The notes below the pieces were generated by a model, which was not told the origin of the DNA, ran no database searches, and worked only from the letters and a program-made list of their open reading frames with translations. Made by a program: the position numbers and the translations under genes. Source: [Scytonema hofmanni] UTEX 2349 (GTDB taxonomy: Bacteria > Cyanobacteriota > Cyanobacteriia > Cyanobacteriales > Nostocaceae). From it: DNA of 64,000 nt. The stretch covers positions 4,057,077 to 4,121,076 of the forward strand of contig NZ_KK073768.1 in the NCBI RefSeq assembly GCF_000582685.1. The letters are read 5' to 3'. This document shows, piece by piece, positions 18,068 to 26,190 of the stretch (its first letter is position 1; each line of letters opens with the position of its first letter).

Positions 18068-20839
18068 ATGACCTGTTATAAATACCAAGTCGGTGGATGT
18101 CTAACCAGTAATGCTCCAAGCTATGTACAAAGACAAGCTGATTCGCAACTGTATGAAGCATTGCACGAGGGTGAGTTTTGCTACGTCCTCAACTCACGGC
18201 AAACTGGTAAATCCTCTTTACTAGTAAAAACTCGATATCGCTTGCAACAAGAAGGCTTTATCTGCGCTTCGGTTGATCTGACAAATGTTGGCTGTGAAAA
18301 TATTACTCCAGACCAATGGTACAAGGGAGTAGTTGGTGAGTTATGGTCTGGTTTTAAGCTGTTAGGAAAAATTAACTTAAAAGCTTGGTGGCAAGAGCAT
18401 GAAGATATTCCTTTACTTCAAAGAGTGAGCCGATTTATTTCCGAAGTACTGTTAGTTCAATTTCCGAATAAAAAAATGTTTATTTTTATAGATGAAGTTG
18501 ATAGTATCAAAAGTCTTGATTTTTCTGTAGATGATTTTTTTGCTTTAATTCGATTTTGTTATAATCAGCGAGCGATCGATCCAGAATACAACCGCATTAC
18601 GTTTGTGCTTTTTGGAGTAACAACACCATCAGATTTAATTCAAGATTTAAACCGCACCCCTTTTAATATTGGTAAAGCCATAGAATTGCATGGCTTAAAT
18701 TTAGATGAAATCCAGCCATTAGTTAAGGGATTAGAAGTTAAAGTTGATAACGCTCAAGCAATTGTCAAAGAAATCTTAGCTTGGACAAATGGACAACCGT
18801 TTTTGACACAAAAGCTATGTCAGTTAGTTGTGAATTTGAGTCAAGATAGGGTGAATGAAAGACTGACTATTCCCCCTGGAACTGAAGCATTTTGGGTGGA
18901 AAGTATTGTCAGGTCACGCATCATCCATAAGTGGGAATTTCAGGATGAACCGGAGCATTTGCGGACAATTCGCGATCGCTTGTTAAGCAATGAGAAAATT
19001 GCTGGACGGATACTAGGAATATGTCAGCGGATTTTAGATGAGGAAGTACCAACTGATGACAGTCGAGAACAAATTGAACTTCTTTTATCAGGTTTAGTTG
19101 TTAATGACCAGGGATACCTAAAGATAAAAAACCCCATTTATCAAGCTGTGTTTAACTCAGAATGGATTGCCAAGCAATTGGACAATATGCGTCCTTACGC
19201 GCAAAGCTTTAAAGCTTGGATTGCTTCGAAACAGAAGGACGAGTCACAGCTTTTGGTAGGTATAACGTTGCATCAAGCATTAATTTGGGCAAAAGATAAA
19301 AAACTTAGTGACTTAGATTATCGCTTTTTAGCTGCAAGTCAAGAACTTGCTAAAAGAAGAATTGAAAGCGATTTAGCGGCAGAAAAACGTGAGCGACAAA
19401 TTGAAAGAGAAAAAGCACAATTTGCTCTGCAAGCGGCAAAGCAAGCAAATCAAATTCTGGTAGATGCACGAAAAACCGCACGAAGATATGCTAAAAAAAT
19501 ACGTTTGGGCAAAGGTTGGATTGGCAGCATTGCTCTGTTAGTTGCCGGTTTGGTTATTCTTGTGCGTTTGACTGGAATACTACAGGGTATGGAGTTGACG
19601 ATGCTGGATCGCTTTTTTCAAGCACGTCCCAAAGCAGAAATTGACCCTCGTATTACCATTATTGCGATTGATGAGACGGCTTTTAAGCAAATGGGTGAGT
19701 ATCCTCTATCGGATGATATGTTAGCTCAAGCCATCCAAAGATTAAAAAGCTACAAACCGTCATCAATCGGGCTGGATTTATATCGAGATTTCCCTGTAGA
19801 ACCAGGTTATGAAAAATTAGTCAGTTTATTTAAAACTACTCCGAATTTGATTGGCATTGAAAAGGCAGTAAATAACCAAATTCCCCCACCCCCAGTTTTA
19901 GCTCAATTGGGTCAAGTGGGACTTGCCGATCAGGTTTTGGATGGAGATGGCAAGCTGCGTCGAGCCTTGCTTTCAGTTCGACTCGATAATGGGGAATTAC
20001 GCTTAAATCTGGGCTTAAAATTAGCACTACGCTATTTAGAAGCCCAAAAGATTACTCCCCAAACTGACCCCCTCAGCAAGCAAATTCAATTAGGGAAAGC
20101 GGTGATTTCTCCTTTTGCTGCTTGGGATGGTGGGTATGTCCGAGCTGATGTCGGTGGCTATCAAATTTTACTCAACTTTCACGGAACTCAGGAACAGTTT
20201 CAGACTTTTTCGTTCGCAGATTTGTTGCAAAATAAGATACCAGAAGAGAAAGTGCGCGATCGCATAGTTCTGATTGGTGCAACGGCTGAGAGCCTCAACG
20301 ACTTGTTTCAAACTCCCTACAGCAGTCGCATCTTTGGCTCCCCAAAACGAATGGCAGGAGTGACAATTCACGCTAATATTACCAGCCAAATTTTGAGTGC
20401 AGCGCTACATGGGCGCCCGATGCTACGAGTCTGGTCTAAAGGTGTTGAGTGCCTGTGGATTTTGCTTTGCTGCCTTGTCGGAGCGGCGTTAAGTTGGCAG
20501 ATGAAGTCACTGAAATCCCTAGTCGTTATTATTATTATTGCCGCTTCTGGAGTATCTGTAATTGCTTACGTTACTTTTCTACATGGTTGGTGGATTCCTC
20601 TTGTACCCTCAACTATCGGGTTAGTAATGAGTGCTATTATTCTGCCAATTGTTACGATTAAGCACTTAGAAAAAATTAAACTTTGTCAGACTGTGGAGTT
20701 GCTAGTGGCTATTTCCAAAGAGCAACCAACTGCCGGACAAATTGCTATTGAATATCTCAAGCAAGCAGAGAGCGAAGAAAATCAAATATTTATTGAGCAG
20801 ATAATATCAGATTCCTTTGAACATTTATATTATCCTTGA
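18068..20839 (+). CDS. AAA-like NTPase fused to CHASE2 sensor and three membrane helices
   Basis: 923 residues from the ATG at 18068; a GTG 27 codons upstream is less likely. The N-terminal AAA_35-like NTPase has Walker A NSRQTGKSSL (about residue 45) and Walker B MFIFIDEVD. After a basic coiled coil and a membrane helix comes an extracytoplasmic CHASE2 domain (about 520-800: MLDRFFQARP, ITIIAIDETAF, IGLDLYRDFP, IVLIGATAE), then three helices. There is no kinase, cyclase or GGDEF output at the C terminus, so the NTPase is the likely effector. Converges with the DUF928-like gene. Ligand unknown. Confidence 0.9.
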   Translation: MTCYKYQVGGCLTSNAPSYVQRQADSQLYEALHEGEFCYVLNSRQTGKSSLLVKTRYRLQQEGFICASVDLTNVGCENITPDQWYKGVVGELWSGFKLLGKINLKAWWQEHEDIPLLQRVSRFISEVLLVQFPNKKMFIFIDEVDSIKSLDFSVDDFFALIRFCYNQRAIDPEYNRITFVLFGVTTPSDLIQDLNRTPFNIGKAIELHGLNLDEIQPLVKGLEVKVDNAQAIVKEILAWTNGQPFLTQKLCQLVVNLSQDRVNERLTIPPGTEAFWVESIVRSRIIHKWEFQDEPEHLRTIRDRLLSNEKIAGRILGICQRILDEEVPTDDSREQIELLLSGLVVNDQGYLKIKNPIYQAVFNSEWIAKQLDNMRPYAQSFKAWIASKQKDESQLLVGITLHQALIWAKDKKLSDLDYRFLAASQELAKRRIESDLAAEKRERQIEREKAQFALQAAKQANQILVDARKTARRYAKKIRLGKGWIGSIALLVAGLVILVRLTGILQGMELTMLDRFFQARPKAEIDPRITIIAIDETAFKQMGEYPLSDDMLAQAIQRLKSYKPSSIGLDLYRDFPVEPGYEKLVSLFKTTPNLIGIEKAVNNQIPPPPVLAQLGQVGLADQVLDGDGKLRRALLSVRLDNGELRLNLGLKLALRYLEAQKITPQTDPLSKQIQLGKAVISPFAAWDGGYVRADVGGYQILLNFHGTQEQFQTFSFADLLQNKIPEEKVRDRIVLIGATAESLNDLFQTPYSSRIFGSPKRMAGVTIHANITSQILSAALHGRPMLRVWSKGVECLWILLCCLVGAALSWQMKSLKSLVVIIIIAASGVSVIAYVTFLHGWWIPLVPSTIGLVMSAIILPIVTIKHLEKIKLCQTVELLVAISKEQPTAGQIAIEYLKQAESEENQIFIEQIISDSFEHLYYP

Positions 20840-20871
20840 GGTCGAAGGGGTGTAGGAGTGATAACCTGTAT

Positions 20872-21096
20872 CTAACTGTCTTTTTGGTGACACTTTAACC
20901 TACCGCGAGAACCTGCACCAAAGGTATCTTTTGGTTTACCTTTACCTGGTGGGTCAAAATTCTCGGTAAAAATGATTTTTTCTGCTAAAAAAGTACTCCT
21001 GGTTTCTAATTCTGACTTAACCTGAGTAGTTAAACCTAGGCTTAGTAAGATTTGTAGAGAAACTAATAATGTAGTTGTTTTATCGGCGTGCTTCAT
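20872..21096 (-). CDS. short DUF928-like secreted protein
   Basis: 74 residues. The N terminus looks like a signal peptide (KTTTLLVSLQILLSLGLT) and the C-terminal part contains FDPPGKGKPKDTFGAGSR followed by a Cys, which resembles the N-terminal PP-x-GxP-x-T-x-GAGSR segment of cyanobacterial DUF928 proteins. Those are usually about 200 residues or more, so this is either a truncated copy or a short family. DUF928 genes often lie beside CHASE2 genes in cyanobacteria, and this one ends 32 bp from the CHASE2 gene, convergent with it. No Shine-Dalgarno was seen. Confidence 0.6.
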   Translation of the reverse strand: MKHADKTTTLLVSLQILLSLGLTTQVKSELETRSTFLAEKIIFTENFDPPGKGKPKDTFGAGSRGRLKCHQKDS

Positions 21097-21242
21097 TTAT
21101 GTAAGTGTTTTTTCTGAAACTCAACAGCTAAAATTATAGTAAGAGTAACTGTAAAGTTAGATAAAGCACGAGTAAAGACTTAGGCAAGAAGTTATTTTTA
21201 ATACTTAAAGAGTTGATGAAGGTCTTTAAGTTCTATTATTTT

Positions 21243-21371
21243 AGGACTTACGCAAGTGTCATATTTTTTTCGTAGAGGTTGTCAAGAGTCAAAGGTCAAC
21301 AGTTCAAAAATCACCGAATGAATGACCTTTGACTCTTGAAGATCGATATATGTGCCAGTTGCGTAAGTCCT
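21243..21371. mobile_element. miniature element A, copy 2 (MITE-like)
   Basis: 129 bp between AGGACTTACGCAA and TTGCGTAAGTCCT. The interior includes GTCATATTT at the left and CAGTTGCGTAAG at the right, plus an internal inverted repeat around AAGAGTCAAAGGTCA (about 21286 and 21327). It shares its terminal 20-30 bp and the word TTGACTCTTGA with copy 3 at 24310. No coding capacity. It separates the DUF928-like gene from the antitoxin gene. Confidence 0.8.
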
Positions 21372-21393
21372 ATATTTAACAAACTGCATCTTA

Positions 21394-21681
21394 TTATCTT
21401 CGCCCTTCTTCAATCATGGAGCGGATTGAGGTTTTATCCAACGCTACTTCTTTTCGTAGTTGTTCCATAAGAGCGATCGCATTACTTATCGATTTTTTAG
21501 TAGTGGGCTTTCCCCAAGCGTTATGACGCGGTTGGGGTTCTGAGGATATTGCAACTTCTACATTGGGTAACGGCTGTACAACCAGCACCACCTCAACAGA
21601 AATATCTTTTAAATCAGTGGGTGTTTGGATTTGCAATATACCATCTGCTCCAATATGCGCTCGTAACTTCATCGTTTCCAT
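21394..21681 (-). CDS. antitoxin-like protein (orphan)
   Basis: About 95 residues from the ATG at 21681, or 92 from 21672. The N terminus KLRAHIGADGILQIQTPTDL resembles the small AbrB/VapB-like antitoxins that precede PIN toxins in cyanobacteria. The C terminus has a helical segment (AIALMEQLRKEV) and ends SIRSMIEEGRR, a common antitoxin tail. Downstream on the same strand there is only the miniature element and the DUF928-like gene, so no toxin gene follows. Function is inferred. An upstream extension to 21789 runs through repeat DNA and is rejected. Confidence 0.65.
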   Translation of the reverse strand: METMKLRAHIGADGILQIQTPTDLKDISVEVVLVVQPLPNVEVAISSEPQPRHNAWGKPTTKKSISNAIALMEQLRKEVALDKTSIRSMIEEGRR

Positions 21682-21832
21682 ATCAGTCCCGCTAACTCTT
21701 TTTATTAACATTGCTCCGAGGTGTTTTAATACGAACACCGAGACGCTTCGTACCGTCGAGAATGGTGCGTTAGCGCGATCGCGTAACACACCCTACAAAT
21801 ACTATCCACTAACAACTAACAACGTTCCTTAT

Positions 21833-22357
21833 TTACCTTCCCATATAGCGATTAGCCATTTGCATCGCGTCTGCAATATCAACATCCCCATCGTTATCAG
21901 CATCCAAGAAAGAATTCAGCACCGGATTTCCTCCCCCTAGTGGATTTTGAGTGTTCGCTCCAGATTTCAACACATTCAACACTACCGGAACTAGCATCGG
22001 TAGTAGTTGTTGAATCATATTTGCATCTAATCCAGTACGTTGGGCAACAGTTTCAGCTAATTGTTGCTGCATCCCAGGTGAGAAGAGCGAAGCAACGGCG
22101 TCATAGTTGGCAGAAGTACCACCAAATTGATTTACTACAGCTTCTGCTGCCTCATTACCATCTGTTTCTCGCTTTTGTTGTAAAGCAGAACGTACTTGTC
22201 CACCGACAATTGAGAAAACCGTCTGCATGGTGCCAGAATCTGCCCCAGTGGTATTACTCAGTTGCTGTACGGTGTTGATGATATTACCTATTTGTCCGAT
22301 GTTGCCTTGTTGATTGGGATTAGCAACAGCACCAATAATTTGTTCAAAAAGTCCCAT
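21833..22357 (-). CDS. DUF937-type protein with C-terminal calcium-loop motif
   Basis: 174 residues, Gln/Asn-rich, beginning MGLFEQIIGAVANPNQQGN. The central part, with VSIVGGQVRSALQQ and LLPMLVPVVLNVLKSG, matches the helical pattern of DUF937 proteins. The C terminus contains DADNDGDVDIAD, an EF-hand or dockerin-type Asp loop likely to bind calcium. GGAGAAAAAAGGT precedes the ATG. No signal peptide, so it is probably cytoplasmic. It is divergent from the GTPase gene. Molecular role unknown. Confidence 0.75.
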   Translation of the reverse strand: MGLFEQIIGAVANPNQQGNIGQIGNIINTVQQLSNTTGADSGTMQTVFSIVGGQVRSALQQKRETDGNEAAEAVVNQFGGTSANYDAVASLFSPGMQQQLAETVAQRTGLDANMIQQLLPMLVPVVLNVLKSGANTQNPLGGGNPVLNSFLDADNDGDVDIADAMQMANRYMGR

Positions 22358-22650
22358 ACCTTTTTTCTCCTTTTGTTTTGAGGGTACTAGACATCGATCG
22401 CTCTTTTAAACCCCAACAGACGTAGCATTGCTACGTCTCTAGAAGATGTCTAATGCAAATTTTCACATGTTGAGTGCCACTAAAATTGCAAGTGTGATGA
22501 AATTAACTTTTAATTACCTTGATATTAAGAGCTGCATTGTCTTCGCTTGTACAAAAACATAGCGGTGGAAAAATCGCCATCTTCCCCCAGCTACAATATC
22601 AAACCATTAAGATTAAGATAAAAAGCATCATCTGCTTTACCCACTAATCT
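22358..22650. other. divergent promoter region
   Basis: Space between the DUF937 and GTPase genes. It contains a hairpin-repeat copy at 22418-22442 and no gene. Both promoters should lie here; no defined site is recognised. Confidence 0.4.
22418..22442. repeat. interspersed hairpin repeat
   Basis: Copy with the stem GACGTAGCA/TGCTACGTC followed by TCTAG. The stem sequence differs from the TTCC/GGAA type but still pairs. Confidence 0.7.
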
Positions 22651-24210
22651 ATGCCATCCATGCCTCTGTCGCGCATAGTAACGCTGATTGTTGGTCTCAT
22701 CCTGATTTTAGGACTAAGCCTGTGGCTGATTGATTCGCTATCACGCCTTTATTGGCAGTTGTCTTATTCGCCGCTTTTGGGCAATTTGCTGTTGATGCTG
22801 CTAGTTGTTTTGATTGGAGCATTAATTGCCGCTTTTGTCTACTATGTGTTGGTAATTCAAAAAAGTGAGAAGCGGCAACGCAAACGTCGTGTGACTGCGG
22901 CGGAAATTCCTGCTGTCAAATCTGAAGCGGCTTCTTCTACATTACAAGCTGTGCGGCAACAAGTATCAATAATTCAAGATGAAGTGCAAAAGCAAGCTTT
23001 ACTGAGTCGATCGCGTGAAATTGAGGCAAATTTAGCACGTCGCGAAATTCAAGTAGTCGTATTTGGCACAGGAAGTGCGGGTAAAACTTCTTTGGTAAAT
23101 GGGGTAATGGGACGCATGGTGGGACGTGTCGATGCACCAATGGGAACTACTCAGGTAGGGGAAACTTATTGTTTGCGGTTGAAGGGATTAGAACGTAAGA
23201 TTTTAATTACGGATACGCCGGGGATTTTAGAAGCGGGGGTAGCGGGAACCGAACGCGAACAGTTAGCGCGAGAACTGGCGACTGAAGCTGATTTGCTGTT
23301 GTTTGTGGTGGATAATGATTTACGGCGCTCTGAATATGAACCGTTGCGGACTTTGGCGGAAATTGGTAAGCGATCGCTTTTGGTTCTCAACAAAATCGAT
23401 ATGTACACCGAAGAAGATAAAGAAGCTATTCTCGCACGGTTGCGCCAACGAGTGCGGGGATTTATTGCCGCAACTGATGTTGTGGCGATCGCTGCTAATC
23501 CTGAAGCTGCACAATTAGAAAATGGCGAAATCTATCAGCCTGAAGCAGATATTTTACCATTATTGCGGCGAATGGCTGCAATATTGCGGGCAGAAGGTGA
23601 AGATTTAGTGGCAGATAATATTTTGCTGCAATCAATGCGATTGGGAGAAGAAGCCCGCAAACTCATCGATGCTCAACGTCGCCGTCAAGCTGATAAAATT
23701 GTTGATCGGTTTCAGTGGATTGGTGCTGGTGTAGTTTCGGTAACGCCTTTACCGATGGTGGATTTGCTAGCTACAGCCGCCGTCAACGCGCAAATGGTTG
23801 TGGAAATTGGTAAAATCTACGGCTGTGAGTTGAATTTGGAGCGCGGACGAGAGTTAGCATTGTCTTTGGCGAAAACTCTTGCCAGTTTGGGTATTGTCAA
23901 GGGAGCGATTCAATTACTTTCAACTGCATTGCAACTTAATGTTGCCACATTTATTGTCGGTCGGGCAATTCAAGGTGTGACAGCGGCTTATTTAACTCGG
24001 ATTGCTGGTAAGAGTTTTATTGAGTATTTCCGTCACGATCAAGATTGGGGTGATGGGGGGATGACGGAGGTAGTACAGCGACAGTTTCAAATTAACCGAC
24101 GCGATGAATTTGTGAAGGCTTTTATTCAACAAGCGATCGCACGAGTAGTCAAGCCGTTGCAAGATAAAGTTGACGCCGTGGAAGAAAAGGAACTGGAGAC
24201 TGGAGATTAA
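22651..24210 (+). CDS. membrane-anchored Era-like GTPase with DUF697 domain
   Basis: 519 residues. Two N-terminal membrane helices (about 8-28 and 43-69) are followed by a basic linker and a helical segment, then a G domain: G1 GTGSAGKTSL (about 139), G3 DTPG (about 188) and G4 NKID (about 247). The C-terminal part, with GAGVVSVTPLPMVDLLATAA, is a DUF697 membrane-associated domain. It binds and hydrolyses GTP at the inner membrane; its cellular role is not established. The last 63 bp before position 24196 are repeated exactly at 25386-25448, beyond the carbonic anhydrase gene. Confidence 0.9.
   Translation: MPSMPLSRIVTLIVGLILILGLSLWLIDSLSRLYWQLSYSPLLGNLLLMLLVVLIGALIAAFVYYVLVIQKSEKRQRKRRVTAAEIPAVKSEAASSTLQAVRQQVSIIQDEVQKQALLSRSREIEANLARREIQVVVFGTGSAGKTSLVNGVMGRMVGRVDAPMGTTQVGETYCLRLKGLERKILITDTPGILEAGVAGTEREQLARELATEADLLLFVVDNDLRRSEYEPLRTLAEIGKRSLLVLNKIDMYTEEDKEAILARLRQRVRGFIAATDVVAIAANPEAAQLENGEIYQPEADILPLLRRMAAILRAEGEDLVADNILLQSMRLGEEARKLIDAQRRRQADKIVDRFQWIGAGVVSVTPLPMVDLLATAAVNAQMVVEIGKIYGCELNLERGRELALSLAKTLASLGIVKGAIQLLSTALQLNVATFIVGRAIQGVTAAYLTRIAGKSFIEYFRHDQDWGDGGMTEVVQRQFQINRRDEFVKAFIQQAIARVVKPLQDKVDAVEEKELETGD
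24133..24195 (+). repeat. 63-bp direct repeat, copy 1 (inside GTPase gene)
   Basis: From the HIP1 site GCGATCGC through GAAAAGGAACTG. It is identical to 25386-25448. This copy encodes the C terminus up to residues KEL of the GTPase. Confidence 0.9.
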
Positions 24211-24309
24211 CGGTTTATTTGAGGTACTCATTTTAAACTAACTTATTTCGGACGAAGAGCGCGATCGTAGCTACCCCAATCCCACAAGCGCTGCAACTAT
24301 AAGTAAAAT

Positions 24310-24440
24310 AGGACTTACGCAAATGTCATATTTGTCCTTTAAAATCGTCCCAAGTCATTCATTCCAAAGTCCAAAAACCTTGAATGCGTGAACACCACTT
24401 GACTCTTGACACAAAGATATATGCCAGTTGCGTAAGTCCT
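24310..24440. mobile_element. miniature element A, copy 3 (MITE-like)
   Basis: 131 bp with the terminal inverted repeats AGGACTTACGCAA and TTGCGTAAGTCCT. It is homologous to copy 2 at both ends, including GTCATATTTG and TTGACTCTTGA. It ends only 16 bp before the ATG of the carbonic anhydrase gene, so its right end probably lies in that gene's leader. No coding capacity. Confidence 0.8.
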
Positions 24441-24456
24441 GTCAAAGTTAAAAGTA

Positions 24457-25272
24457 ATGAAAAAATTAATTAAAGGTCTGCGCCAGTTCAAGGCTAATTA
24501 TGTTAGCACACATCAAGAACTCTTTGAACAACTATCTCTTGGTCAAAAACCTAGAGTGTTGTTTATTACTTGTTCAGATTCGCGTATAGACCCAAACCTA
24601 ATTACGCAAGCTAACTTAGGTGAATTGTTTGTTATCCGCAATGCTGGCAACATTATTCCGCCATTTGGAGCAACCAACGGCGGTGAAGGTGCCACAATTG
24701 AATACGCTGTGCAAGCTTTAGATATTGGACAAATTATTGTCTGCGGTCACTCGCATTGCGGTGCAATGAAAGGGCTGATGAAGTTACACACCTTGCGAGA
24801 GGAAATGCCGCTTGTGCATGATTGGTTAAAGTATGCAGAGGCAACCCGACGATTGGTAAAAGACCATTACAGCCAATACGAAGGGGAAGAACTATTAGAA
24901 ATTGTAATTGCTGAAAATGTACTGACTCAAATTGAAAATTTGCGGACTTATCCAGTTATTCGCTCTAAGCTGTACGCTGGGCAACTAAATATTTACGCAT
25001 GGATTTACAACATTGAGAAAGGAGAAGTTTTAGCCTTCGATGCAGAAAGTCATGCTTATGTCTTGCCTCAAAACCAGCTTCAAACTGATGAAATCGATGA
25101 GATCCGAGTTACTGAAGAGTTATTAAATGGCAATTTAATCAAAACCATCTCCCAAAAACAAATGCCAGTTGAACAGCCTCAAGAAGTTATCTTTAACGCG
25201 CAAAAGTTTCCAATAACACGACTATCAAAAGAGCAGGCAGAACGAATTTATCGAGGTTCAGCGGCAAACTGA
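24457..25272 (+). CDS. ccaA: beta-carbonic anhydrase (CcaA/IcfA type)
   Basis: 271 residues. It interconverts CO2 and bicarbonate. Zinc ligands are Cys39 in CSDSRID, His98 and Cys101 in CGHSHCGAM; the catalytic Asp41-Arg43 pair is present. The spacing matches the carboxysomal CcaA of Synechocystis, and the C-terminal extension of about 75 residues (ending RLSKEQAERIYRG) is also typical of that group, so it may act inside carboxysomes supplying CO2 to Rubisco. Location is inferred. It has a weak Shine-Dalgarno, and a miniature element ends just upstream. It lies inside a segment bounded by a 63-bp direct repeat. Confidence 0.9.
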   Translation: MKKLIKGLRQFKANYVSTHQELFEQLSLGQKPRVLFITCSDSRIDPNLITQANLGELFVIRNAGNIIPPFGATNGGEGATIEYAVQALDIGQIIVCGHSHCGAMKGLMKLHTLREEMPLVHDWLKYAEATRRLVKDHYSQYEGEELLEIVIAENVLTQIENLRTYPVIRSKLYAGQLNIYAWIYNIEKGEVLAFDAESHAYVLPQNQLQTDEIDEIRVTEELLNGNLIKTISQKQMPVEQPQEVIFNAQKFPITRLSKEQAERIYRGSAAN

Positions 25273-25385
25273 TAACTCAATAAGAGCGAACATGCCAGAA
25301 GTATTCGCACTCGCGTTACCACGCGCGATGGCGTTTTACTTCCTCATCTCTCGGAGCGATCTGCTTCAGCAGACGCTCCGCGAAC

Positions 25386-25448
25386 GCGATCGCACGAGTA
25401 GTCAAGCCGTTGCAAGATAAAGTTGACGCCGTGGAAGAAAAGGAACTG
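25386..25448 (+). repeat. 63-bp direct repeat, copy 2 (beyond ccaA)
   Basis: Exact copy of the 3' end of the GTPase gene (24133-24195). In the GTPase frame it would end KELK and a TAA stop, a different end from the ETGD of the intact gene. It marks the end of a 1.25-kb segment that contains miniature element A copy 3 and ccaA. Confidence 0.9.
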
Positions 25449-25473
25449 AAGTAACAAAAACGTCGCAACCGTC

Positions 25474-25504
25474 GTAGAGACGTTTCGGTGGAACGTCTCT
25501 CTAC
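25474..25504. repeat. interspersed hairpin repeat
   Basis: GTAGAGACGTTTCGGTGG..ACGTCTCTCTAC copy with a long near-perfect stem. Confidence 0.75.
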
Positions 25505-25608
25505 ATTAGGGGTAATTTATCGGACATGATATAAGTCCTATAAGCGTTTCAACGCTTACTAAAAATTATTTTTTCACTGTCAGCAGCAGCGGCAAGGGTG
25601 ACGTACTA

Positions 25609-25851
25609 TTATGAGTCTTGTTTGCCACCGCCGCTATGGTAATTTTTGCCACCCTCGCGACCGATTTCAGACATATGCTCTCTATCTTGACTAGTAGTTT
25701 CGCCACCCTTGCGTCCAGCTTCACGAGCTTCTTCAGATGTAAATTCGTGAGCAGTGCCTTTCTCATGGGCAGCGTGTCCACCCTTGCTGGCAATTTCACG
25801 TTGCTTCTCATCATCCATCGAAGCAAAACCACGGTTGCTTGTATCTGACAT
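25609..25851 (-). CDS. KGG-motif stress protein
   Basis: 80 residues, hydrophilic, with repeated Gly-Gly motifs: KGGHAAHEKG, RKGGETTSQ and REGGKNYHSGGG. This matches the KGG-repeat proteins (YciG/Em-like), which resemble group 1 late-embryogenesis proteins and are linked to desiccation or general stress. It begins SDTSNRGFASMDDEKQREIA, as in that family. Probably cytoplasmic and disordered. No partner gene is evident; the next gene is the GH65 fusion, on the same strand but 340 bp away downstream of a different region. Confidence 0.88.
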   Translation of the reverse strand: MSDTSNRGFASMDDEKQREIASKGGHAAHEKGTAHEFTSEEAREAGRKGGETTSQDREHMSEIGREGGKNYHSGGGKQDS

Positions 25852-26190
25852 GATATACTACCGCTTGAAAGTAATTAAACTTTTTGGTTTTTCAGCCGAG
25901 AATAAATTTTGTTGGCTTTTTATTTTGGCTGATTTACTGTATAAAGTTAGCTCTCATAGTCAGCAGTATTCATGTGTCTTTTGGAAGAAAGATTTAAGAT
26001 TGAATTTTAACTTCAGATATATAACCGAAGTTATAGTTACAAAACATGAAATCTTCTCCCAAAGCTGAGAAACCAAGCTGTATTTTAATGCCCTTCGGAA
26101 GCGTTAAAAAACATACTTGTGATTTGAAAACTCGTAGTGAGCAGTAAACTGCTCAATTAAGCGTTAAAACGCTTACTACGAATTTCACCG
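25852..26190. other. intergenic, hairpin-rich near the GH65 gene end
   Basis: No gene seen. Near 26132-26180 there are two short palindromes, GAGCAGTAAACTGCTC and AAGCGTTAAAACGCTT, followed by ACTACGAATTT. They belong to a second interspersed hairpin type and could serve as transcription terminators for the minus-strand genes. Confidence 0.45.

Larger units (their letters stand above)
25273..25608. other. repeat-rich intergenic region
   Basis: No gene. It holds a GC-rich palindromic repeat with AGCAGACGCTCCGCGAACGC (about 25350-25390), the second 63-bp direct repeat (25386-25448), a hairpin repeat (25474-25504) and the hairpin TAAGCGTTTCAACGCTTA at 25541-25558. The last two are downstream of both convergent genes and could end transcription. 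Confidence 0.6.

Noticed and set aside
25566..25832. 88-codon frame overlapping the KGG protein
   Set aside because: It is a shadow frame of the KGG gene, which has a clear family motif.
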